Below, piece by piece: positions 23,375 to 33,441 of a stretch of 64,000 bases of DNA. The notes under the pieces are model-generated. The model did no database searches and had not been told where the DNA came from. It saw only the letters and a program-made list of their open reading frames with translations. Source of the stretch: Opitutaceae bacterium (GTDB lineage Bacteria; Verrucomicrobiota; Verrucomicrobiia; Opitutales; Opitutaceae); the NCBI GenBank assembly GCA_016711225.1, contig JADJTK010000050.1, positions 124,001 to 188,000 on the forward strand, read 5' to 3'. The stretch's first letter is position 1; every line of letters starts with the position of its first letter. A program made the position numbers and the translations under genes.

Positions 23375-24799
23375 ATGCCTGCCGCGCGCCCCAACATCCT
23401 CTGGATCGTCACCACGCAATGGCGCGGGCAGGCTGGCGGATTCGCCGGCGACCCGAACGCCCGCACGCCCCACCTCGACGCCTTCGCCGCACGCGCCGCC
23501 GTTTTCGAGCGAGCCTTCTCCAACCACCCCTTCGGGCCCTTCGCCCGCGCCCTCCTGCTCTCCGGCAAGCTCTCCCCCGCCAACGGCGTGCGCGACTACT
23601 GGGATCCACTTCCTCGCGACACGCGCACCATCGCCCACCACCTTGCCGCCGCCGGGTACCACACCGCCTATTTCGGCAAATGGCACCTCGCCCCAAGGGA
23701 TCCGCTCGCGCCGGTCGTGGGCGAAGCCCACGCCCGCCAATTGGTCGCACCCGAAGACCGCGGCGGCTTCAGTCTCTGGGAAGGTTTCGAAGGTGGGTTT
23801 CTGCTCAACGATCCCTTCCTGCACGGCACCGCGCTACCCGAGCCCACCCGCTTTCCCGGCTACCAAGCCGATGTCGTCTGCGCCCGTGCCGCCGCGTGGC
23901 TGCGGGCGCACAACAGCTCCTGCGTCGATGGTGGGCTGGGCTTCACCCCAGCCTGTGGCACGGGTCTCGCGAACCGGGAACTCCGCCCCGTTGCTCCGCC
24001 CGGTGGGGCGGGCTTCACGCCCGCCATCCGAACCTCCGCCTCCCAGCCTGTCGCCGCCGTTGCCCAATCCTCCGGTCCGCGTACCGCCATTCCTCACTCC
24101 GCCTTCCGCACTCCGCATTTCGTCGTCGTCAGCCTCGAGTCGCCGCATCCGCCCTACGGAGCCGCCACCCCGCCCGACCTGGCGCCGCGCGATCCCGCCG
24201 CGCTCGAGCTCGCCCCGAATGTGCCCCGCGGTGGAGAAGTGGAGACCACCGCCCGCCGCGAGCTCGCCGGCTATTATCGCCACCTCGAGGCCACCGACCG
24301 CGCCATCGGCCGGCTGCTCGCCCAAATCGACCTCGACACCACCGCCGTCTTCATCACCTCGGCCCACGGCGACATGCACGGGGCACACGGCCTGTTCCGC
24401 AAAGGCTGGCCCTACGAGGAGTCGATCCGCGTGCCCCTGCTCGCCAGCTGGCCGGGCGCCGCACCACAGCGCATCCGCACCCCGGTTTCACTGGCGGACC
24501 TACCGGCCACGGCCCTGGCCCTGGCCGGCACCGCCGCCCCCGCCGACTGGCCCGGGGGCGACCTGCGCTCGCTCGCGCCCGACGCCGAACGCGCCATCCC
24601 ACTGGGCATGCCCTCGGCGCCGCCGTTTGAGAAACAGTGTCCACACCCCTGGCACGGAGTGCGCACCCGCGACGAACTGCGCACCTTCACCGCCGACGGG
24701 AGCCCCTGGCTCCATTTCGATCTGCCCGCCGATCCCTGGCAGCATCGCAACTTGGCCGCCGACCCAACGCGTCTCGAATCGACTGGTCCGGAGCGCTGA
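23375..24799 (+). CDS. Sulfatase-like protein, catalytic residues lost
   Basis: 474 aa from ATG 23375. The alkaline-phosphatase-superfamily sulfatase fold is clear: RPNILWIVTTQWRGQ, AGDPNARTPHLDAFAA, HTAYFGKWHL, AHGDMHGAHG. Three active-site signatures are altered. The metal aspartate near residues 13-14 is Thr-Thr instead of a T/D-D pair. The formylglycine motif C-x-P-x-R is replaced by FGPFAR (53-58), with no Cys or Ser. The metal Asp before HGD is Ala330. Lys102 and His104 remain. It also carries about 70 residues (179-248) encoded by intergenic-type repeats. It is probably a non-catalytic relative or decaying gene. No signal peptide. Confidence 0.8.
   Translation: MPAARPNILWIVTTQWRGQAGGFAGDPNARTPHLDAFAARAAVFERAFSNHPFGPFARALLLSGKLSPANGVRDYWDPLPRDTRTIAHHLAAAGYHTAYFGKWHLAPRDPLAPVVGEAHARQLVAPEDRGGFSLWEGFEGGFLLNDPFLHGTALPEPTRFPGYQADVVCARAAAWLRAHNSSCVDGGLGFTPACGTGLANRELRPVAPPGGAGFTPAIRTSASQPVAAVAQSSGPRTAIPHSAFRTPHFVVVSLESPHPPYGAATPPDLAPRDPAALELAPNVPRGGEVETTARRELAGYYRHLEATDRAIGRLLAQIDLDTTAVFITSAHGDMHGAHGLFRKGWPYEESIRVPLLASWPGAAPQRIRTPVSLADLPATALALAGTAAPADWPGGDLRSLAPDAERAIPLGMPSAPPFEKQCPHPWHGVRTRDELRTFTADGSPWLHFDLPADPWQHRNLAADPTRLESTGPER
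23909..24118. repeat. Intergenic-type repeat DNA inserted in frame within the sulfatase-like gene
   Basis: This 210-nt block splits AWLRA from HFVVVSLESPHPP, which are adjacent in ordinary sulfatases. It contains two palindromes of the dispersed family (23934-23952, GGCTGGG..CCCAGCC; 24007-24025, GGCGGGC..GCCCGCC) and a run of TTCCGCACTCCGC-type repeats (24088-24118) seen elsewhere between genes. Its length is a multiple of three and it has no stop codon, so the frame survives. Confidence 0.7.
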
Positions 24800-24814
24800 A
24801 GGCTTCAATACAAA

Positions 24815-24843
24815 GCGCCCGATCCTGCTTCGGGACCGGGCGC
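24815..24843 (-). terminator. Likely terminator for the 24866-25444 gene
   Basis: GCGCCCG (24815-24821) pairs with CGGGCGC (24837-24843) plus an inner GGTCC/GGATC stretch. On the minus strand TTTG follows, a weak T-tract. Convergent genes meet here. Confidence 0.5.
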
Positions 24844-24865
24844 CTAGAAACCAGATAAAGGTCGA

Positions 24866-25444
24866 TCAGTTGGAGGCCGCGAGTTTCACGAGCAGGATCT
24901 CGACCTTGGACTCCTGCCAGTTGCCCTTGATCTGCCACTTCTTGACCTTCGCCTTGTTCAATCCGGGCGTCTTGCCGGGCTTCTCTTCTTTGTCGGGCTG
25001 GGCGAGATCCAGCCGGTAGCCAATCCCGGCTCCGAGCGGCCTACCACCCAGTGGCAGGTACCACGTTGCCTCGGTGCCGTCGGCATCGATCAAGGTGAGG
25101 GCGAAGCTCTCGGCCTCGTTGCGTTTGCCGATGACGACCGCCAGCACCGCGAACCCGTAATCCGCAAAGTTCATCGACTTGTCGCCGCCCATCCCGCCTG
25201 TACCCGGCAGATACGGCACCAGCAAACCCTTGCCCTCGATGTAGGCGATCTTGTCCTTCCACCCCTCGTAGGCATAGCCGTATTTCTTGAGCGGCTTCAG
25301 ATCGGCTCCGTTGCGCTCGATTTCCTGCACACTGAAATCGATGAGCGTCTTGCTCTTGGGCTCCGATTCAGCCTGAAGCGGTGCCGCCACAAGCGCGGCC
25401 AACGCGAATGCAAACAAACCCGGGGGAAGGAATGATAATCTCAT
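24866..25444 (-). CDS. Secreted beta-rich protein of unknown function, 192 aa
   Basis: ATG 25444 gives a clear signal peptide (LSFLPPGLFAFALAALVAAPLQA, cleavage near residue 28). The mature part contains DFSVQEIERNGADLKPLKKY, NFADYGFAVLAVVIGKR and TWYLPLGG, suggesting a jelly-roll or carbohydrate-binding-like beta sandwich. No catalytic motif is seen. The long upstream open frame lies antisense to the helicase gene and was not used. It diverges from the helicase over 147 nt. The family is not recognised with certainty. Confidence 0.65.
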   Translation of the reverse strand: MRLSFLPPGLFAFALAALVAAPLQAESEPKSKTLIDFSVQEIERNGADLKPLKKYGYAYEGWKDKIAYIEGKGLLVPYLPGTGGMGGDKSMNFADYGFAVLAVVIGKRNEAESFALTLIDADGTEATWYLPLGGRPLGAGIGYRLDLAQPDKEEKPGKTPGLNKAKVKKWQIKGNWQESKVEILLVKLAASN

Positions 25445-25591
25445 GGTGGGGGGTGCCCCAACGTTGATGAAAATCGACCGATTTGTCCCGCCCATTTTGC
25501 GCAAAACCAGAAGCCGCGTTGAGGCGGACTTTCGCCCCCCGCAAAATCCGCTTTGCGTCCACCCCGGCTTCCGCGAGCGTGAGGCCGCCTC

Positions 25592-27619
<2,028 letters not shown>

Positions 27620-27628
27620 TTGAGGTAG

Positions 27629-27697
27629 GGACGTTTCGCTAAAACGTCCGTTCACACCGTAACGTTTGAGCGAATGATGAAACGTCCGTTCACACCG
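27629..27697. repeat. Hairpin plus tandem 18-bp repeat after the helicase gene
   Basis: GGACGTTT (27629-27636) pairs with AAACGTCC (27642-27649). AAACGTCCGTTCACACCG occurs at 27642-27659 and again at 27680-27697, 38 nt apart. No T-run follows, so terminator function is doubtful. The rest of the gap up to 27913 holds CTTTGCG-type short repeats but no gene. Confidence 0.6.
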
Positions 27698-27913
27698 CCC
27701 AAGACCGAGTGCTTCGCCAGCTGCATACCACGTTCACGGTGGCTCGTGCTTCCCGCGGAAGAGCTACTTAGGAACCGCCCTACTCGCCGGGCCTTTGCGC
27801 TCTTTGCGTTCTTTGCGGCTAATCTCTTCCGAGCCTCCGTGCCCTCCTCTTCCACTGTGACCTCAGTGTCCCACCTGAACTTGCTTTTCCGTCTCCTTTT
27901 TCCCGCCTGAATC

Positions 27914-28555
27914 ATGCTGCTGTTCATCGATCTGCTGGGCACCCTCGCCTTCGCCTTCACCGGCGCCTTCCGCGCCGTCAAACACGAGCTCGACTGGCTC
28001 GGGGTGATCGTGCTCGCCACCATGACAGGCGTGGGCGGCGGCATGGTCCGCGACCTCCTGCTCGGCACCACCCCTCCGCTGGCGCTGCAGCAGCCCATGT
28101 ACATCGGGATCTGTATCCTCGGTGCCGTGCTGACCATCGTCGCCAAGAAGCGGATCGCGCCGCATTGGGACTGGGTGCTGCTGGCCGATGCGCTCGGCCT
28201 GGGGTTCTTCGCCGCCATCGGCGCCGCCCACGCCGAACAGGCTGGGGCCAACCCCATGACCATCGTGCTGCTCGCCGGCCTCACCGCCGTGGGCGGCGGC
28301 GTGATCCGCGACGTGCTGGTGTGCGAAATCCCACAGGTACTCAAAAGCGATTTCTACGCCACCGCCGCCCTGCTCGGCGGCCTCGCGTTCTGGCTGTTGT
28401 CCTACACCGGCTGGGCCGTGACGCCCCGCCTGCTGGTCACCACCCTGCTCACCTTCGGCCTGCGCCGCTTCGCCATGCGCCGCCGCCTACAGCTGCCGAA
28501 AATGCGCCGCCTGCCCGACTCACCCTCGGCCCTCGCGAAACGTCGCCGGCAGTGA
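27914..28555 (+). CDS. TRIC-type cation channel family membrane protein (UPF0126)
   Basis: 213 aa from ATG 27914. Two repeats of three membrane helices, each with the family's glycine-rich signature: GVGGGMVRDLLLG (about 40-52) and AVGGGVIRDVLV (about 124-135), plus a seventh helix. Bacterial and archaeal homologues form trimeric K+/cation-permeable channels; some are linked to glycine uptake. The C-terminus is Arg-rich and cytoplasmic. It stands alone, with no operon partner. Confidence 0.9.
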   Translation: MLLFIDLLGTLAFAFTGAFRAVKHELDWLGVIVLATMTGVGGGMVRDLLLGTTPPLALQQPMYIGICILGAVLTIVAKKRIAPHWDWVLLADALGLGFFAAIGAAHAEQAGANPMTIVLLAGLTAVGGGVIRDVLVCEIPQVLKSDFYATAALLGGLAFWLLSYTGWAVTPRLLVTTLLTFGLRRFAMRRRLQLPKMRRLPDSPSALAKRRRQ

Positions 28556-28796
28556 GCTAAAATGGAGGCCGGGCCTCCGTGCCGCGCATTGGTAAGCCTC
28601 CCGGTGGGCCGGGACATCGATCCTCGCCAATTTGGGCGAACGTCTGAGCCGCTTCCGGCACGGCCATTCGCCATCCCGGCTTGGCCGGAGCCTCGCTCTC
28701 CCGATGCACCGTCGCACATCCTGGAGAGCGGCGCCCCGGCGGCCTTGGTGGACTTCGTCACCTTTTTTCGGTGCCGTATTCGCCCATACCCGCGCC

Positions 28797-29898
28797 CTAC
28801 TCGAACCCGCGCTCGAGCCGTTGCCGCACCTTATGGCCGTGGAGGATCTTCTTCCAGCGGTCGCGCTCGGCACGGGCGAGGTTCGGGTCGGCGCGCCGCG
28901 CGGCGTAGGCCTGCTCGCGTTGCAGCTTCGCGTAGCTTTGCCACCGCCCCTCGTCGAGCGTGCCGTCCTCGAGTGCGGTCCGCACGGCACACCCGGGCTC
29001 GGCGCGGTGCGTACAGTCGTGAAACCGGCAGCACGCAACCAGCGCGGCGACGTCGCCAAAGGTCTCGTCGACCGCCGCCTCGTCCACGCCCCAGAGCTGC
29101 AGTTCGCGCAATCCCGGCGTGTCGATCACCAGCGCCCCCGAACCCAATGGGATGAGCTCGCGGTGCGTCGTCGTGTGCCGGCCCTTGTTCACCGCGGTAC
29201 TGAGCGCGGCGGTCTCCAGTCGCGCCGTGCCGAGCAGCCGGTTGATCAACGTCGACTTGCCGACGCCCGACGACCCGAGCAAAGCCACCGTACGACCAGG
29301 GCTCAGCCAAGGAGCCAGCGCGTCGAGCCCGTCGCCCAACGCCGCGCTGAGGGCGACTACCGGGGTACCTCGCGCCAGTGCCGAGATCTCGGCGACGGCG
29401 CCCGCAGGATCGGCGTGCAGATCGGACTTGTTGAGCAACACCACCGCCTCCGCTCCGCTCGCGCGGGCGACGGCCAGATAGCGTTCGATCCGGCGGGGGC
29501 GGTAGTTTTGGTCGAGCCCAGTGACGAGGAACACCGTGTCGACATTGGCGGCGAGGATCTGCTCGTCGTCGCGGTCGCCCGCGGCGCGCCGCGAGAAGCA
29601 GGTTTGCCGCGGCAGCACCGCGTGGATGTCGGCGCCGTCGGCCGGATCGGGCACGGCACCGAGCGAGACCGTGCGCAGCCGGATCGCGACCCAATCGCCC
29701 ACGGCGGGCAGATCGCCGCGTGAGCGCGCCGTGTGCAAGAGCCGGCCGGTACATTCGGCGGCGATTTCACCCAGCGGCGAGTAGTTCGTAGGCGTGTTTG
29801 TGCTCGAGCGCCACGCGCGCGGGCAGGAAACCGTCGTTGGAGAAAGGAAGGAAGGCGGCAGCATAGCCGTCGTTCCAGCCAAGAGATTCGAGAGTCAT
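28797..29898 (-). pseudogene. rsgA: Small-subunit ribosome GTPase RsgA, one frameshift near the N-terminus
   Basis: The N-terminal frame from ATG 29898 reads MTLESLGWNDGYAAAF to KHAYELLAAG and stops. The main frame continues GEIAAECTGRLLHTA, the OB fold, then the circularly permuted GTPase (NKSD, GSSGVGKSTLINRL, DTPGLREL) and the C-terminal zinc motif C-x5-CTH-x5-C. One extra G in the GGG at about 29770 separates the two. RsgA matures the 30S subunit. All motifs are intact, so a sequencing error is the simplest reading. Confidence 0.85.
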
Positions 29899-29980
29899 GT
29901 TCGGAGAACCGAAGAGTTGCGGGAGGGAGCTGAACTGGACAAACGCGCACACCGGGGCCGCAGCCGCCGCGCGCGGACAC

Positions 29981-30005
29981 AAAAAAGGCCGCCCCGCAGG
30001 CGGCC
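29981..30005 (-). terminator. Strong minus-strand terminator upstream of rsgA
   Basis: GGCCGCC (29999-30005 on the complement) pairs with GGCGGCC (29987-29993), with a 5-nt loop followed by TTTTTT. It would end a transcript coming from the right, before rsgA, and separates rsgA from the 30216-30587 gene. Confidence 0.8.
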
Positions 30006-30030
30006 GAAATCGTTCAGAAACGAGCGCGCG

Positions 30031-30090
30031 TCAGCAGGACGCAGGCAGGCCAACCAGCGGGAGCGAAGAGAAGGGAACAATCTCCGTCAT
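30031..30090 (-). CDS. Candidate 19-aa micro-ORF ahead of a terminator
   Basis: ATG 30090 opens MTEIVPFSSLPLVGLPASC and a stop, 25 nt before a strong terminator stem. The unit from about 30100 to 29981 thus looks like a complete short transcript: either a tiny gene, a small RNA, or an attenuator leader of rsgA. There is no clear ribosome binding site. The other intergenic sequence between 29899 and 30215 holds no gene. Confidence 0.3.
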   Translation of the reverse strand: MTEIVPFSSLPLVGLPASC

Positions 30091-30215
30091 AAATGGTTTC
30101 GGGGTTGGCGTTTGAGGAAGCCTCTCGCGAGGCGGACGCCGTGGAATAAGGCGCAAACGTCCCCAGGAGTCAACACCGGGGCTCGCGGGCCGGTGCGCAA
30201 GGCCCGCCGCCCCCC

Positions 30216-30587
30216 TCACTGCCGCACCAGCCAGCACCGGGCGCTCGGCTCGTCGAAGAACACCTTCATCTCCAGGTTGGTCGCCCGGTTCAACTTCACG
30301 AAGACCGTGGCCAGGTATTCATTCTCTTTCGTGGTGGCCACCATCGCTGCGCGTATCGGGTTGGGAATCGCCACCTGCTTCTGCTTGAGCGAGTACTGGT
30401 AGGCCCCGGCCAGATCGAAACCGAGTTCGGTCACCGCTTCGAAGGTGTGAAGCACGTCCGGAGCAAAACCCAGGCCCCGGCCAATCCGTGGCATATCCCG
30501 CCCGAGCGCATCAAGGTCTTCCTGGGCAATGATGCCATGCCAGGAAATGTGGACGATCCGGCCTTCAACTGTGCTGACGTATGGCAT
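30216..30587 (-). CDS. SpoIIAA/STAS-like domain protein, 123 aa
   Basis: ATG 30587 (MPYVSTVEGRIVHIS). The pattern beta strand - helix (EEDLDALGRDM-like) - strand - helix, with AMVATTKENEYLATVFV and MKVFFDEPSARCWL at the end, fits the SpoIIAA-like/STAS fold of stand-alone proteins of about 120 aa. Partner and ligand are unknown. No anti-sigma or transporter neighbour explains it. Identified by secondary-structure feel only. Confidence 0.55.
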   Translation of the reverse strand: MPYVSTVEGRIVHISWHGIIAQEDLDALGRDMPRIGRGLGFAPDVLHTFEAVTELGFDLAGAYQYSLKQKQVAIPNPIRAAMVATTKENEYLATVFVKLNRATNLEMKVFFDEPSARCWLVRQ

Positions 30588-30811
30588 CGGGATGAGACTT
30601 CGCCTCCCTCCCTTGCGCGGCGGGCAGGCCCCTCGTTATCGGCCGTCTCCCACCAAACCTGAACCCAGTTGAGGGACAGCCGGAGAATCGGCCCGTACCC
30701 GAGAGCTTCGGGCGCAGCCGCGCCAGGCGACATCGCAAATCCCCGTCATTTTCGCCACCGCCTCCACACCGCGCTTGGCAGCTGCCCGCTCAACGGCACA
30801 GCATCGCCTCC

Positions 30812-31240
30812 ATGTCCCCCGCCGACGCTTATCCGATCATCTCCGCTGCGATGGCGCGCATGTCCGCCCTCTACGGCTGCACCCTGTTCAACGAGTGGGT
30901 GGTGGTGCGCCTCGGGCCCAACACCGCCACCGTCGAGCACTACGAGGGACCGCGCTTGGCCGAGTGCCTCGCCCTCTTCGCCCAGGATGTCGCCCCGCTG
31001 CGCCGCGAGGCCTCCGACCGCGCTCACGAGCCCGGCGACTTCGACTTCGCCCGCGGCACCGCCGGCACCCAGTTCGACGCCCTGCTCAAGATCGCCACCG
31101 ACGCCTATCTGCTCTGCAACAACACCGACCTGTCGATGGAGCAGATCCGAGCCAATCCCGCTTGGCTCAAGGCGCAGGTCCCCTTTGCCAACCTCAGCGA
31201 GCGTTTTCGCCTGCACCCGATGCAGTTTGGGGCCGCCTAG
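30812..31240 (+). CDS. Conserved hypothetical protein, 142 aa
   Basis: ATG 30812 (MSPADAYPIISAAMARM). Soluble and globular, mixed alpha/beta, with LFNEWVVVRLGP, ECLALFAQDVAPLRREA and AYLLCNNTDLSMEQIRANP. No signal, membrane segment or known motif. It converges with folE2, whose stop is 12 nt away. I do not recognise the family. Confidence 0.6.
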   Translation: MSPADAYPIISAAMARMSALYGCTLFNEWVVVRLGPNTATVEHYEGPRLAECLALFAQDVAPLRREASDRAHEPGDFDFARGTAGTQFDALLKIATDAYLLCNNTDLSMEQIRANPAWLKAQVPFANLSERFRLHPMQFGAA

Positions 31241-31252
31241 GCCGCTCGCCCC

Positions 31253-32200
31253 TCAGCAAATCAACGCCCCGAAGTCGAAGTAGTCGCCTCGGAAACCCCC
31301 GCTCACTCCCTTGGCGATCACCGCCACGGCGTCGTGTGAATGCAACGACTCGAGATGCGCGCAGGCCACTTGAAAGTCGGCGATGCGCTTGTCGGCGGCG
31401 AGCTGGCCGTGGAGAAGACGAGCGGCGTCCTCGACAAACTTGCTGTAGGCGCCGTTCAGCTCGGCGAAAGCCTGCTCGTCCTCGCGTTTCACCATCACCT
31501 GCGTCTCGGTGCTCAGGGCGGCGAGACAAAGCTTCTGCAAATCCTCGAGCGCCAGCTTGCGCCCCTCGGCCACCTCGACCAGCACCCGCGCCTTGCTACG
31601 CTGCGAATGCGGGATGCTGTAGACGCCACGCCCATGCCGGGCGTGCTCGCTCAACTCGTCCGAACAGGGGCAGGCCGAGGAGTAGACGAAGTCGAAATGA
31701 ACCAGGCGGCGGGCGCGCCCGGCGGCGTCGAGCCGGCCCTCGTAGGCGCACTGATAGTACTGCCAGCCGGCCAAGCCGCTGCGCAGAGCCGTTTGGCGGA
31801 TCGGATAGTCGAAGCGCACCTGCAGCCGGGCCTCCGGGCTGCCAAGCTCCTTGCGGTAGGCCGCGAGGATGCGCGGCAGCAGTTCGGGCGAGAAGACCTG
31901 ATCGGCAAAGCCGTAGAATGTGCGCACAATGCGCGACATGTTGATGCCCTTCACCCCGGCGCCCAGCGAGACGGTGCCGGTGATGCTCGCGCCGAGTTCG
32001 CGCGGTTCGCCACCCTTGGTGGCGAAGCGCAACGGCAACCTGAAATTGGACACACCGACCTGCTGAATTGGTACGTCGGCCCCCTGGATGGTGCCGGCCT
32101 CCCCCATCATGTCGGGCAGCGTGTCCCGATAGGCCGGGGTCACACGGAATTTGGGATCGTAGGAACGGCGGGCGGCACACGGCAGTGCGCTTCCCCGCAA
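31253..32200 (-). CDS. folE2: GTP cyclohydrolase FolE2 (type IB)
   Basis: 315 aa if read from TTG 32200; the true start is uncertain because no ATG precedes YDPKFRVTPAYRDTLPD, which appears genuine. A GTG in another frame at about 32180 could be the real start if an indel lies between. Family features: VPIQQVGVSNFRLPL, the metal cysteine region SACPCSDELSEH (about 175-186), and PHSQRSKARV. It makes dihydroneopterin triphosphate for folate and uses various metals, so it often replaces FolE under zinc shortage. No Zur box was evident. Confidence 0.9.
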   Translation of the reverse strand: MRGSALPCAARRSYDPKFRVTPAYRDTLPDMMGEAGTIQGADVPIQQVGVSNFRLPLRFATKGGEPRELGASITGTVSLGAGVKGINMSRIVRTFYGFADQVFSPELLPRILAAYRKELGSPEARLQVRFDYPIRQTALRSGLAGWQYYQCAYEGRLDAAGRARRLVHFDFVYSSACPCSDELSEHARHGRGVYSIPHSQRSKARVLVEVAEGRKLALEDLQKLCLAALSTETQVMVKREDEQAFAELNGAYSKFVEDAARLLHGQLAADKRIADFQVACAHLESLHSHDAVAVIAKGVSGGFRGDYFDFGALIC

Positions 32201-32441
32201 CGCGGGCAGTCTTCAGCAGGTTTGGATGTGGGCTTCTTCATGTTCGTTTTTGGTACGGTGGAAGCCTGGCGGGTGACGATAACCGCTGGCGCACTTGGGG
32301 CGCCCGGCCGACCGAGGTGGAGAGCAGTTGCAGACTATGGGGCTTCGGTCAACGCCCGGGCACGCAGCCGAGAGCAAAGGGAGCCCGGAACCACTGAGAA
32401 ATCCGTTGCCCGCCGGCCCGCCGCGCCTTTGCTGCGGGCCC

Positions 32442-33254
32442 ATGGCGATGCGATTCTGTATTCTCGGCTCCGGCAGCAGCGGTAACGCCGCCTTCCTGCA
32501 AACCGACGACTCACGCATCCTCATCGACGCCGGCTTCTCCGCCCGCCGCCTGGGCGAGATGCTCGCCACCATCGGTGAGTCCTTCGAGCGGCTCAACGCC
32601 ATCTTCCTCACCCACGAACACGGCGACCACACCGCCGCCCTCAGCGGGCTGCGCCGCTACCCCGAGCTCAAAGTCTTCGCCACCGCCGCCACCGCCGAAG
32701 TGCTATCCCGTGCCCTCGATCGGCCTGTGGCCTGGCAGATCTTCGAAACCGGTACCCGCTTCCAGTTCCGTGACCTGACCGTCGACGCCTTCTCCGTGCC
32801 CCACGACGCGGCCGACCCCGTCGGCTTCGTTTTCACCTGGGGGCACGACGACCTGCTCTCGCCCCGCCGCCGCTTGGCCTGGCTCACCGATCTGGGCCAC
32901 CTGCCGCAAGTCGTTAAGGAGCGGGTGCGCGGGGTCGACCTGCTCGTGCTAGAAGCCAACTACGACGCCCAACTCCTCCAGGACGACACCAAGCGCCCGT
33001 GGTCGGTAAAACAACGCATCTGCGGCCGCCACGGCCACCTCTCCAATCAGGAGGCCCACGCCTTCCTCGCCGGTTGCCGCGACGAGCAGCCCACCCTGCG
33101 CGAGGTCTTTCTTGCCCACCTCAGCCGCGACTGCAACAGCCTCGATGCGGTGGCCCGGGAGTTCTCCCCGCTCACCAGTGGTGCGCAGTGTGCGCGCTTC
33201 CGTGTGACCCCCGTGGCCCCGGGCGCCGGCTCCGCGGTGCTGGAGTGGACCTGA
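32442..33254 (+). CDS. Metallo-beta-lactamase-fold hydrolase, WalJ/YycJ-like
   Basis: 270 aa from ATG 32442; a second ATG at 32448 (MRFCILGSGSSGN) is equally possible. Zinc ligands: THEHGDH (about 51-57), the His of VPHDAADPVG, Asp in WLTDLGH and the late His of VFLAHLSRDCNS. Residues SGSSGN at the start are typical of the YycJ/WalJ group, implicated as 5' exonucleases in repair or cell-wall coordination in Firmicutes. No WalRK neighbours here, so the role is open. Confidence 0.85.
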   Translation: MAMRFCILGSGSSGNAAFLQTDDSRILIDAGFSARRLGEMLATIGESFERLNAIFLTHEHGDHTAALSGLRRYPELKVFATAATAEVLSRALDRPVAWQIFETGTRFQFRDLTVDAFSVPHDAADPVGFVFTWGHDDLLSPRRRLAWLTDLGHLPQVVKERVRGVDLLVLEANYDAQLLQDDTKRPWSVKQRICGRHGHLSNQEAHAFLAGCRDEQPTLREVFLAHLSRDCNSLDAVAREFSPLTSGAQCARFRVTPVAPGAGSAVLEWT

Positions 33255-33441
33255 AGCTCCCGACTGGCGCCAAACGCCGCTCCGGGCGCGGCGGCGAAGC
33301 CCGGCGTATTGAACAGACGGTTTGAAATGCCCACCAAGCCGGGCACTTTGCCAGCTCTTTTGCTCAGGCCACCGGTTGAAAATAAAGCCAATTTCCGTCC
33401 TTGGCCCCAACGCCGCTTCCACACTCACTCACCGCCCGCAT

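Noticed and set aside
27629..27697. CRISPR-like array from the repeated 18-mer
   Set aside because: Only two copies with one 20-nt spacer and no cas genes.
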